The notes beneath the pieces were generated by a model. That model made no database searches, was not told the origin of the DNA, and saw only the letters and a program-made list of their open reading frames with translations. DNA of 11,258 bases from Candidatus Peribacter sp. UBA2144 (GTDB lineage: Bacteria; Patescibacteriota; Gracilibacteria; Peribacterales; Peribacteraceae). Every line of letters begins with the position of its first letter. The first letter of the stretch is position 1. The stretch is from the NCBI GenBank assembly GCA_002328295.1, contig DCXE01000049.1:1-11258 (forward strand). The letters are read 5' to 3'. The translations under genes were made by a program, and so were the position numbers. Of this stretch, positions 5,883 through 11,258 are shown piece by piece.

Positions 5883-6906
5883 ATATTGCATTTCTCAACC
5901 TCTCACTCGTTTCCTCCACCTCTTCAAGATTTTGATCATCCCGCATATATGGCTTCTTTTCCTCATAAAGTTTCATTAGTTCATCTCTACTTGGAAGAGC
6001 CCTGAGGGGATAAGGATTTCCTTTGATCTTCGTATAAAGCTCCTGAATGGTGCATATGGAAATCATTCCAGAAAGAACGCCAAAGAGCATGTTACTGCTC
6101 CATTTTTCATTTGGAGGCTCGGTGAAGTACGAGAGAGTCTGCTCAGGTTTTTTAAAGTAATTCAGTAGCATCACAGGACCGCTAAGACCAGAGAAGCCTG
6201 CCCAATATTTCTTCTGCTCAGGTTCCGGAACTATGTAGCATCGATAACCCTTTTTAAGAAGTTCTTCATTGGCCTTATCAAAAGTATCGTATCTGGTTGG
6301 ATTCTTGGATATGCCTGGATGTGTGTTTCCATCACATGGACCTAAGTGTAAATTCTCTTTTTCGAAAACGAGTTCACGGTTGAAAGCAATGCAGTAACTT
6401 GAACTTGGTGGAATCCTTTTCCCATCAATATCAAACTCCCACCATTTGCGATGGCGGAAACTGACTGTTGCAATGTTGGGGTCAGCAAACTCTCTTTCAA
6501 CAACATCGACTGCTTCACCGCTGAGTAAAAACATATCATCATCGCATATCCATCCAATCTTCCTATTCTTTGCAATGTGCCTGAGGAATTCTTCTGACTT
6601 GGTTGCGGCATAGAGATTCAAAAATTTATGAACACGCGCCTCGGGAAATTCTTTTGGATTTAATTTTCCGGATGAATCAAAGATAGTTATATCAACTCGG
6701 TCACCCAGATACTTAGTCGCCAAGTGATACCACACCGTCATCATCGGCGGGAGGATGTTCATTGTGAATAGCGCAGGTTTATCAGAAGCAAGAAGAGGCT
6801 TCCTCCTAATATAATAAAAGGCTGTCGGAAGACCTGTTCTGAATGCTTTTACAATGCAGAAGCGTTTGAATGCGCGCGGAAGAAGTCTGACGTATCTGTA
6901 ATCCAT
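5881..6906 (-). CDS. Putative GT-A-fold glycosyltransferase with DDD motif
   Basis: 341-residue protein, ATG at 6906 (MDYRYVRLLP). A longer frame upstream to 7041 would overlap the methyltransferase gene by more than 100 bases and is rejected. It shows a short N-terminal basic region, then ALFTMNILPPMMTVWYHLA (45-63), a strand with VDITIFDSSG (71-80), WICDDDMFLLSG (119-130), WWEFDIDGKRIPPSSSYCIAF (155-175), YDTFDKANEELLKKGYRCYIV (206-226), and a charged C-terminus (about 305-336). The DDD at 122-124 in front of a helix, followed by a second block and a YDTFDKANEELLKKG helix before a strand, is the arrangement of GT-A enzymes that bind NDP-sugar and metal through DXD. No transmembrane helix is evident. 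I do not recognise the exact family. It follows the methyltransferase by 13 bases and is probably co-transcribed with it. Confidence 0.7.
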   Translation of the reverse strand: MDYRYVRLLPRAFKRFCIVKAFRTGLPTAFYYIRRKPLLASDKPALFTMNILPPMMTVWYHLATKYLGDRVDITIFDSSGKLNPKEFPEARVHKFLNLYAATKSEEFLRHIAKNRKIGWICDDDMFLLSGEAVDVVEREFADPNIATVSFRHRKWWEFDIDGKRIPPSSSYCIAFNRELVFEKENLHLGPCDGNTHPGISKNPTRYDTFDKANEELLKKGYRCYIVPEPEQKKYWAGFSGLSGPVMLLNYFKKPEQTLSYFTEPPNEKWSSNMLFGVLSGMISICTIQELYTKIKGNPYPLRALPSRDELMKLYEEKKPYMRDDQNLEEVEETSERLRNAI

Positions 6907-6919
6907 ATGGGAATAATAC

Positions 6920-7663
6920 CTACAAACTTGAGAGATAAAACCCACTTTGTCCGTCAGTTTCGGTCCCATACTCCAATTTATCGACTGTGAATCCGTAATC
7001 CTTGAGTAACTTTTTGAAGAATTTCTTTTCATATCGCACACAATGCAGAGCTCCTTTCCAATCTTGTTTATAATTTGGAGGGTTTTCTTCCATCTCGGGC
7101 ACTTTATCTTCGGTGAATGCAGTCAGGAATACTTTTCCAGTGGCTTTAAGAAGCCTTTTGAACTCGGTTAAGTAAGCTTGAATATCAGGCGTCTTCATAT
7201 GTGAAAATACCGAGTACAAGTAAATCACATCAAAACTTGCATCAGGAAACGGAAGCCCTACTGAACTGGAACCAGATGGATTATATCTCTCGTTCTTAAT
7301 ATCCATATGAGTAAACTGAAAAGTTGGATGTTCCTTTTCTATATACTTAGAGCACCACTCAATTGGAGTCTGGCTCACATCCACTCCACGGTACGCACGT
7401 ATTTCTCCAATTTTACTCAGGATTCCAATGGGAAGCCTGCCAGGCCCGCAACCAAGATCAAGCAAAGCCATATTCCTGCTCAGGCCGAATGAGCTTTGCA
7501 GACGCTCGGCTTCATGCTCTCCGGAAGACAAAAATGCTTCATCATCGATAAAATTTGAACCTCCGAAGCGCAAATGCTTTGCGGGAATAGTCATTCCTCT
7601 GTGAGTAACAGCCTCTGATTTAACGAAACTTTTAAGTTTCTTTGCTACTTGTTTGGCGGGCAT
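6920..7663 (-). CDS. Class I SAM-dependent methyltransferase
   Basis: 247 residues with the Rossmann-like methyltransferase core: motif I LLDLGCGPGRLPIGIL (67-82) binds SAM, GVDVSQTPIEW (93-103) supplies the acidic end of strand 2 (D95), a FTHMDIKN segment (117-124) and FPDASFDVIYLYSVFSHM (139-156) correspond to later motifs, followed by YLTEFKRLLKATGKVFLTAF. The core resembles methyltransferases often found in sugar and glycan clusters, so O-methylation of a glycan is a reasonable inference; the substrate is not readable. ATG at 7663 is the most upstream start (M24 is a possible alternative); no Shine-Dalgarno is seen. It is first in a two-gene - strand unit with the GT-A-like gene. It diverges from the exostosin-like gene across a 219-base gap that carries the 7722-7836 repeat. 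Confidence 0.88.
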   Translation of the reverse strand: MPAKQVAKKLKSFVKSEAVTHRGMTIPAKHLRFGGSNFIDDEAFLSSGEHEAERLQSSFGLSRNMALLDLGCGPGRLPIGILSKIGEIRAYRGVDVSQTPIEWCSKYIEKEHPTFQFTHMDIKNERYNPSGSSSVGLPFPDASFDVIYLYSVFSHMKTPDIQAYLTEFKRLLKATGKVFLTAFTEDKVPEMEENPPNYKQDWKGALHCVRYEKKFFKKLLKDYGFTVDKLEYGTETDGQSGFYLSSL

Positions 7664-7721
7664 GGATGGGAATTGTACATGTTATCTGAGCTTATGTCTC
7701 CAAATTTTGGACTTTATACAA

Positions 7722-7836
7722 CCTCACCCCCGCCCCTCTCCTTACAGGAGAGGGGAGCTACTACATTTGAAATACTTGGTTAGTTTCAACTCAAATGTAG
7801 TTCCCCTCTCACTTGGGAGAGGGGTTAGGGGTGAGG
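7722..7836. repeat. REP/BIME-like element: two GC-rich hairpin units in inverted orientation
   Basis: Left unit 7722-7770 and right unit 7791-7836 are inverted copies of one 46-49 base sequence flanking a 20-base centre. Ends: cctcacccc (7722-7730) against ggggtgagg (7828-7836). Each unit holds its own stem: cccctctcc / ggagagggg with a 5-base loop on the left, and cccctctc / gagagggg on the right. Inner ends are an 11-bp perfect inverted repeat (actacatttga / tcaaatgtagt). The element is much richer in C/G runs than its surroundings. It resembles the cctcacccc...ctctcc repeats scattered through many bacterial genomes. It lies between two divergent genes. Confidence 0.85.
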
Positions 7837-7870
7837 GTGAATATTTCAAGCAACATAAGCCATATACCGT

Positions 7871-7876
7871 TATACT
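7871..7876 (+). promoter_or_regulatory. Possible -10 box for the exostosin-like gene
   Basis: TATACT lies six bases before the ATG at 7883, with no convincing -35 at the expected distance (7848-7853 reads aagcaa). If used, the transcript would be almost leaderless, which would agree with the absence of a Shine-Dalgarno sequence. Weak evidence. Confidence 0.25.
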
Positions 7877-7882
7877 GGGTTT

Positions 7883-8920
7883 ATGTTACGAGTCTATACT
7901 GATATCATCGAAGGCCTTCCCCACATCCCTCTTCTGTATCCAAATTTGGGAAGACCAGAGAATGAGGGGAGAATGGGGTTTTTGAACGAAGCCTTTGATG
8001 GCCTTAAAGATCCATTTGTAGAGGTTGTCTCTGATCCTGATCAGGCTGATATTATTCTGTGTCCTCATAATTTTCCTCAGATTAAGATGAAGGGGACGTA
8101 TCTGCAGAAATTGGCTGATATGTCTCAGGATTTAAACAAGAAGGTAGTGGTCTTTTGGCATGGAGATGATACGGATGAGGTGGATATACCAAACTCAATC
8201 ATCTTTCGTACGTCGCAGTACAGGCATCTTAAGTTAGACAACGAGATTATCATGCCACCTTATACGCCTGATTTGATGAAGGGGCGAGAACTCGTAATCA
8301 GACACAAGGCAAAAACTCCTGTAGTTGGTTTTTGTGGTTGGGCAAGATATAAGAATCACAAAAATAGGTTTGGAACGATTGTGAAGAATCTCTTTATCGA
8401 TTTCAAACGTCTTGCATTAATAAAATCTCACCTTGCAGTTCACAAAAAGGGACTCACTTTCAGGCGAAAGGCGTGCAAAGCTCTTAAAGATACTCCTCTT
8501 ATTGAAGCAAACTTTATTCTACGAAAAAGTTATTCCGGCAGTCCGCATACAATCAAGATTGATCCAAAGGAGGGGAGGGAAGAGTATATACAGAATATGA
8601 TTGATTCTGATTTTCCATTAGCTGTTAAGGGAGATGGCAACTATTCATATAGATTTTATGAGGCTCTTAGCTTGGGGCGTCCTCCGGTTTTCATAGATAC
8701 TGATTGTGTTTTACCTCTTGAAGACAAAATTAATTATAATGAGTTCATAATCAGAGTCAGTTACAAAGATGTTTCCAAAATCGACAGCATTGTAAATTCA
8801 TTCTACGAAAAGATTGATGAGGAAACGTTCGTTAGTATGCAAAAGAAGGCACGGGAAGCATTCAAAAACTATTTGAGTGTGGAAAGCTTCCTTAGGACTG
8901 CGACTGAGCGGTTGATTTAA
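7883..8920 (+). CDS. Exostosin-like (GT47-type) glycosyltransferase
   Basis: 345 residues. The C-terminal half carries the pattern typical of the exostosin domain: SDFPLAVKGDGNYSYRFYEA (242-261), then LSLGRPPVFIDTDCVLPLED (262-281) and a hydrophobic VSYKDVSKIDSIVNSF (292-307) segment. In that family an Arg and Glu in RxxE (here R257, E260) and the glycine-containing turn bind the nucleotide sugar. The N-terminal half has ADIILCPHNF (55-64), KVVVFWHGDD (87-96), and VVGFCGWARYKNHKNRFG (147-164), matching the F-x-G-x-x-R element. No signal peptide or membrane helix is seen, so it is probably cytosolic. ATG at 7883 without a Shine-Dalgarno. Its 3' end overlaps the convergent GT4 gene by 29 bases. 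Exostosin domains are best known from animals and plants but occur in bacterial glycan loci. Substrate unknown. Confidence 0.75.
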   Translation: MLRVYTDIIEGLPHIPLLYPNLGRPENEGRMGFLNEAFDGLKDPFVEVVSDPDQADIILCPHNFPQIKMKGTYLQKLADMSQDLNKKVVVFWHGDDTDEVDIPNSIIFRTSQYRHLKLDNEIIMPPYTPDLMKGRELVIRHKAKTPVVGFCGWARYKNHKNRFGTIVKNLFIDFKRLALIKSHLAVHKKGLTFRRKACKALKDTPLIEANFILRKSYSGSPHTIKIDPKEGREEYIQNMIDSDFPLAVKGDGNYSYRFYEALSLGRPPVFIDTDCVLPLEDKINYNEFIIRVSYKDVSKIDSIVNSFYEKIDEETFVSMQKKAREAFKNYLSVESFLRTATERLI

Positions 8921-9869
8921 TTTTTTCTGCGAGATCCTCCGCATCCCCGGCATTACAAAGTATGACTCTTTCGTCATTTTCATATTTTTCGAGTATCCCA
9001 GGTGTTCTGGCCGTTAAAACCTTCTTTCCACAGGCTAAATAATCCAATACTTTGTGTGGAATAACTCGTTGAGTCTTTTCCGAAACTCCGAAAATACCCA
9101 AACAAAGGTCAGAATTATTAATAGATCCAGGTAATTCTTCCATTGGCGCGAAAGGCTTGAAGGTTACATTCTTCAAGTTTAACTCTTCGGCCAATTTTTT
9201 CATCTCCGGTTCGGTTTGTCCTCCACCGAGGATTGTGAAGTGCAGAAGAGAGTCAGATTCAAGTATCTTTGCAGCTCTTAGGATCACATCGATTCCCTGA
9301 AGTGGTATGAAGGAGCCGTAGAAGAAGATTTCGAAGTTAGAGTTAGGGCTAGGGTTAGGGTTAGGGCTAGGGTGGAAGATGTCAGTGATAGCTTCTAGAT
9401 AGACAACGCGTACGTGCTTTGGATGGAGTTTGAATTTCTTGATGAAATATTCGCGGTGAGTCTTTGTGTCAATCAATACTTCGTCTGCCAAATGGCAACT
9501 TACAAAATCTACAAACCAATAAAACCAAGACTTCGGACTCCATTTAGCGACAAGCTTGCGATCTGCAACCAGCGTATCGTAAACAGAAATAAATGCGTCG
9601 AATGAAAGTTTCTTTTTCGAAAATAAAGTCAGGGTCCACGCAATCGGCATCAAGTGATGTCCGGGGAAAAGAACTAATACCTCATCAGCTTGTTTCTTAA
9701 GCTTCCTATACTGCTTGATCAGATCTGCGCATTTGCGAAAGAATCCTTTTTTGGTTGTATGACATTCAAGTATTTTGAATCCTTCTTTCTCGTACTCGCG
9801 CCTAAGTGTCCACGTGCGGGGTGACGCAGGATTGTAAAAGCCGAAGAAAAGCAGAATTTTATCTGGCAA
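8892..9869 (-). CDS. GT4-like glycosyltransferase, C-terminally short, TTG start
   Basis: 325 residues starting at TTG (9867-9869); upstream there is only a stop (9882-9884) and no ATG or GTG, so the rare start is needed to obtain the first strand KILLFFGFYNP. N-terminal domain to about residue 166; FYGSFIPLQGIDVILRAA (183-200) opens the donor domain, with ILGGGQTE (213-220), LKNVTFKPFAPMEELP (232-247) and SDLCLGIFGVSEKTQRVIPH (253-272), then KVLDYLACGKKVLTARTPGI. The EX7E motif is not standard (D276 where the second Glu is usual). The chain stops 10 or so residues after DAEDLAEKIK, whereas GT4 proteins normally continue 40-50 residues with helices that return to the first domain. Residues 167-178 are a Pro/Asn/Ser linker encoded by hexamers. 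The 3' end overlaps the convergent exostosin-like gene by 29 bases. Confidence 0.82.
   Translation of the reverse strand: MPDKILLFFGFYNPASPRTWTLRREYEKEGFKILECHTTKKGFFRKCADLIKQYRKLKKQADEVLVLFPGHHLMPIAWTLTLFSKKKLSFDAFISVYDTLVADRKLVAKWSPKSWFYWFVDFVSCHLADEVLIDTKTHREYFIKKFKLHPKHVRVVYLEAITDIFHPSPNPNPSPNSNFEIFFYGSFIPLQGIDVILRAAKILESDSLLHFTILGGGQTEPEMKKLAEELNLKNVTFKPFAPMEELPGSINNSDLCLGIFGVSEKTQRVIPHKVLDYLACGKKVLTARTPGILEKYENDERVILCNAGDAEDLAEKIKSTAQSQS
9335..9370. repeat. Six ggttag-type hexamers encoding a Pro-Asn/Ser linker
   Basis: Six consecutive units ending in tag (agttag, agttag, ggctag, ggttag, ggttag, ggctag), followed by ggtgg. On the coding (-) strand they read as alternating Pro and Asn/Ser (PSPNPNPSPNSN) between the two domains of the GT4-like protein. 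Hexamers keep the frame, so copy number would change linker length only. Confidence 0.88.
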
Positions 9870-9975
9870 CCCGTACTGAGTTTATTGAAGTATTGGCAAT
9901 TAGCTTATTGTTAGATTATATAAAAAGCTACCAACTAGTTGTTAAAATGCTTTAAAAGCCAATAAGCTACTGGCG
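9870..9975. promoter_or_regulatory. Divergent promoter region with palindrome and inverted repeats
   Basis: Toward the right an extended -10, TG-t-TAAAAT (9940-9948), lies 27 bases before the ATG at 9976. Toward the left a perfect TATAAT (complement of 9915-9920) lies about 45 bases from the TTG at 9869; no good -35 was found for either. Between the two boxes is the 10-bp perfect palindrome caactagttg (9932-9941), partly overlapping the right-hand -10. A 10-bp inverted pair, tagcttattg (9901-9910) and caataagcta (9960-9969), brackets the whole set. This arrangement could be an operator for a divergently controlled pair, but no regulator gene is in the window. Confidence 0.45.
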
Positions 9976-11094
9976 ATGCGTGTAACTTATGTCGTCCACA
10001 CACGGTTTCCGGCAGAAAAAGCTTACGGCTTGCAGATCGCGGCTGTGTGCAAGGCTTTGGCTGAGATTGGGCATGATGTGACTATCATTGCTCCGCATAC
10101 AAAGAATTATATTAATCAGCCGATTCATGAGTATTATGAACTTCCCGGTTCGGTTAAATTTGTAAGAATGAAAAACTTCGATGCACTTGGAAAGTGGTGG
10201 ATCCCGGGTCCTCTTTGGATGGTAATTACCATGTTTTTTTATAGGAGGAAACTTAAGAAGTTCTTAAAAAATCATCAGGCTGAAATCTTATATGTCAGAT
10301 CTCCCCTTATTCTTAAGCCTCTGATTACAAGTGGCATTCCGGTGGTCTTGGAGTTGCATACAATTTCGAAGAGATTTAAGAAGAAGTTCGTCAGCATGTG
10401 TAATAAATGCAAGAAAGTTGTTTGTTTAACTTCACCGATGCGAGATGAAGTCAGAAAATTAGGGGTCGACGAATCAAAACTTATTGTGGAAGGGGATGGA
10501 GTGGATTTTGATGAGTTTCAAAATCTTCCAAGTACTTCCAATGAAGTTCCGGTAATCGGTTACGTGGGATCGCTTGCAACTCAAGATAAAATTGAAAAAG
10601 GAGTACCGGAACTACTCAGATCTCTTAAGGAATTAAAAGATCGTGGTGCCAAAGTCTCCGGTTGGATTGTTGGCGGGCCGGATGATTGGAAAAAATCTTA
10701 TTCTGATCTTGCGGACTCATTAGGAATTTCAGAAATCGTCAAATTTGAAGGAAGAGTAGAGAGGTCCGAAGTTCCGTCAGTAATTTCTAAATGTGATGTG
10801 TGTGTTTACCCAGCGCCGGCAACGGATCATCCGTTTATCATGCGCGATACGTCTCCGCTTAAGCTCGTTGAGTACTTGGCGGCAGGAAAGCCAATTGTAT
10901 GTGCAGATATTCCTCCTGTTAGAGATATAGTTGATGAATCAATTGTAGAATTTTGTGTGCCAGGGGATTCGAAATCTATGGCTGATGCAATTGAAAGGGC
11001 ACTTGAGGGCAGCTCAAAACCTCAATCAGCCCAAGAGAGAGCCAAAAAGTATGATTGGAAAGAGAGGATGAAGAGGATAGTTGTTCCGCTTTGA
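9976..11094 (+). CDS. Glycosyltransferase family 4 (GT-B)
   Basis: 372-residue GT4 enzyme, ATG at 9976 giving MRVTYVVHTRFPAEKAYGLQ, a normal start with the GLQ acceptor loop. A hydrophobic stretch WWIPGPLWMVITMFFYRRK (74-92) followed by basic residues may be a membrane-associating helix, as in lipid-linked acceptor enzymes. Later blocks: LYVRSPLILKPL (105-116), VLELHTISKR (124-133), hinge VEGDGVDFDEF (171-181), donor domain VIGYVGSL (193-200), IVGGPDD (231-237), VKFEGRV (255-261), and DTSPLKLVEYLAAGKPIVCA (291-310). Relative to EX7E the second Glu is E299 and the first position is Asp (D291). The C-terminal YDWKERMKRI helix is present, so the protein is complete. It likely uses an NDP-sugar in glycan assembly. 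It diverges from the short GT4 gene and ends in a hairpin over its stop codon. Confidence 0.93.
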   Translation: MRVTYVVHTRFPAEKAYGLQIAAVCKALAEIGHDVTIIAPHTKNYINQPIHEYYELPGSVKFVRMKNFDALGKWWIPGPLWMVITMFFYRRKLKKFLKNHQAEILYVRSPLILKPLITSGIPVVLELHTISKRFKKKFVSMCNKCKKVVCLTSPMRDEVRKLGVDESKLIVEGDGVDFDEFQNLPSTSNEVPVIGYVGSLATQDKIEKGVPELLRSLKELKDRGAKVSGWIVGGPDDWKKSYSDLADSLGISEIVKFEGRVERSEVPSVISKCDVCVYPAPATDHPFIMRDTSPLKLVEYLAAGKPIVCADIPPVRDIVDESIVEFCVPGDSKSMADAIERALEGSSKPQSAQERAKKYDWKERMKRIVVPL

Positions 11095-11258
11095 AGCGGA
11101 ACGTCTTGCGGGGCTTCTGGATACGAAAAAGTGGAAGTCAGGGAAAGATTTTTTTGAGAGGATATTGACATCAAATTTTGAGGTATCACCATATATAACT
11201 ATACCGGCCCGCCACCCTGAAGCTAAACCCACCTCTGGCCTGCCAGCCGTAGCCATAG
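11081..11258 (+). CDS. Possible partial reading frame, runs off right edge
   Basis: This frame is open from a TTG at 11081 to the window end (at least 59 codons). It overlaps the end of the GT4 gene by 14 bases, with aagagg (11071-11076) a few bases upstream as a possible Shine-Dalgarno. The first part (AERLAGLLDTKKWKSGKDFF and onward) has the look of a real amphipathic protein; the last part (PARHPEAKPTSGLPAVA) comes from noticeably more GC-rich DNA and may be translated repeat. I do not recognise a family. A - strand frame over 11026-11256 competes and cannot be excluded. Confidence 0.3.
   Translation, partial: MFRFEAERLAGLLDTKKWKSGKDFFERILTSNFEVSPYITIPARHPEAKPTSGLPAVAI
11083..11102 (+). 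terminator. Hairpin over the stop codon of the last GT4 gene
   Basis: gttccgctt (11083-11091) and aagcggaac (11094-11102) are perfect inverted copies, giving an 8-9 bp stem with a tiny loop around the TGA. No T-tract follows (gtcttgcggg), so it is a weak terminator candidate or a 3'-end stabilising structure rather than a clear rho-independent terminator. Confidence 0.35.

Noticed and set aside
6907..7041. N-terminal extension of the GT-A-like gene up to 7041
   Set aside because: It would overlap the methyltransferase coding region by more than 100 bases in another frame; the ATG at 6906 lies just after that gene and gives a sensible protein.
7653..7985. + strand open frame through the gap between the methyltransferase and exostosin-like genes
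   Set aside because: Most of it is translation of the inverted C-rich repeat (7722-7836), and its end overlaps the start of the exostosin-like gene in another frame; there is no protein-like content outside the repeat.
9335..9370. Eukaryotic telomere repeat (GGGTTA-like)
   Set aside because: Only six degenerate units, inside an intact bacterial coding frame, as a protein linker.
678..11094. Alternative genetic code with UGA as a sense codon
   Set aside because: TGA terminates rmlA, the GT4 at 3570 and the GT4 at 11094 at positions where the families end, and no gene needs TGA read-through.
11026..11256. - strand open frame at the right edge
   Set aside because: It covers the end of the last GT4 gene in antisense and has no recognisable domain; the + strand frame is slightly more protein-like, though neither is certain.

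Overview
The window is a stretch of a surface-polysaccharide (glycan) biosynthesis locus from a bacterium. It is moderately AT-rich and densely coded, and TGA is used as an ordinary stop (genes ending at 678, 3570 and 11094), so it is not one of the lineages that read UGA as glycine. The enzymes are short versions of their families (a 253-residue RmlA, a 315-residue RmlB). Almost no start codon is preceded by a Shine-Dalgarno sequence, and most of the window is diverse glycosyltransferases. This fits an uncultured, reduced-genome lineage such as the Candidate Phyla Radiation (Patescibacteria), but that is inference.

Layout from left to right: the C-terminal half of a GT4 glycosyltransferase (+, 2-592); rmlA-like nucleotidyltransferase (-, 678-1439); a divergent start region; then a four-gene + strand unit of rmlB (1526-2473) and three GT4 enzymes (2479-3570, 3567-4697, 4792-5805). 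A two-gene - strand unit follows: a SAM methyltransferase (7663-6920) and a GT-A-like transferase with a DDD motif (6906-5881). Then come an exostosin/GT47-like gene (+, 7883-8920), a C-terminally short GT4 (-, 9869-8892) that overlaps it tail to tail, a divergent promoter region, a last GT4 (+, 9976-11094), and a possible partial reading frame running off the right edge.

Working together: RmlA and RmlB would make dTDP-glucose and then dTDP-4-keto-6-deoxyglucose, a precursor of rhamnose and other deoxysugars (rmlC and rmlD are not in the window). Seven predicted glycosyltransferases outside the truncated first gene would build a branched or complex glycan, and the methyltransferase could decorate it.

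The most unusual aspect is the repeat content. Four of the gene junctions carry large imperfect inverted repeats, each of a different sequence family: attgaca heptamers at 603-696, a ggatataaa-type 9-mer at 4701-4766, cgttaatt units at 5798-5856, and a GC-rich REP/BIME-like pair at 7722-7836. In addition, short tandem 6- and 7-mers lie in frame inside two glycosyltransferase genes (2605-2629, 2847-2863, 2891-2915, 9335-9370). The locus looks like a mosaic of cassettes in alternating orientation, joined at repeat-bearing seams.
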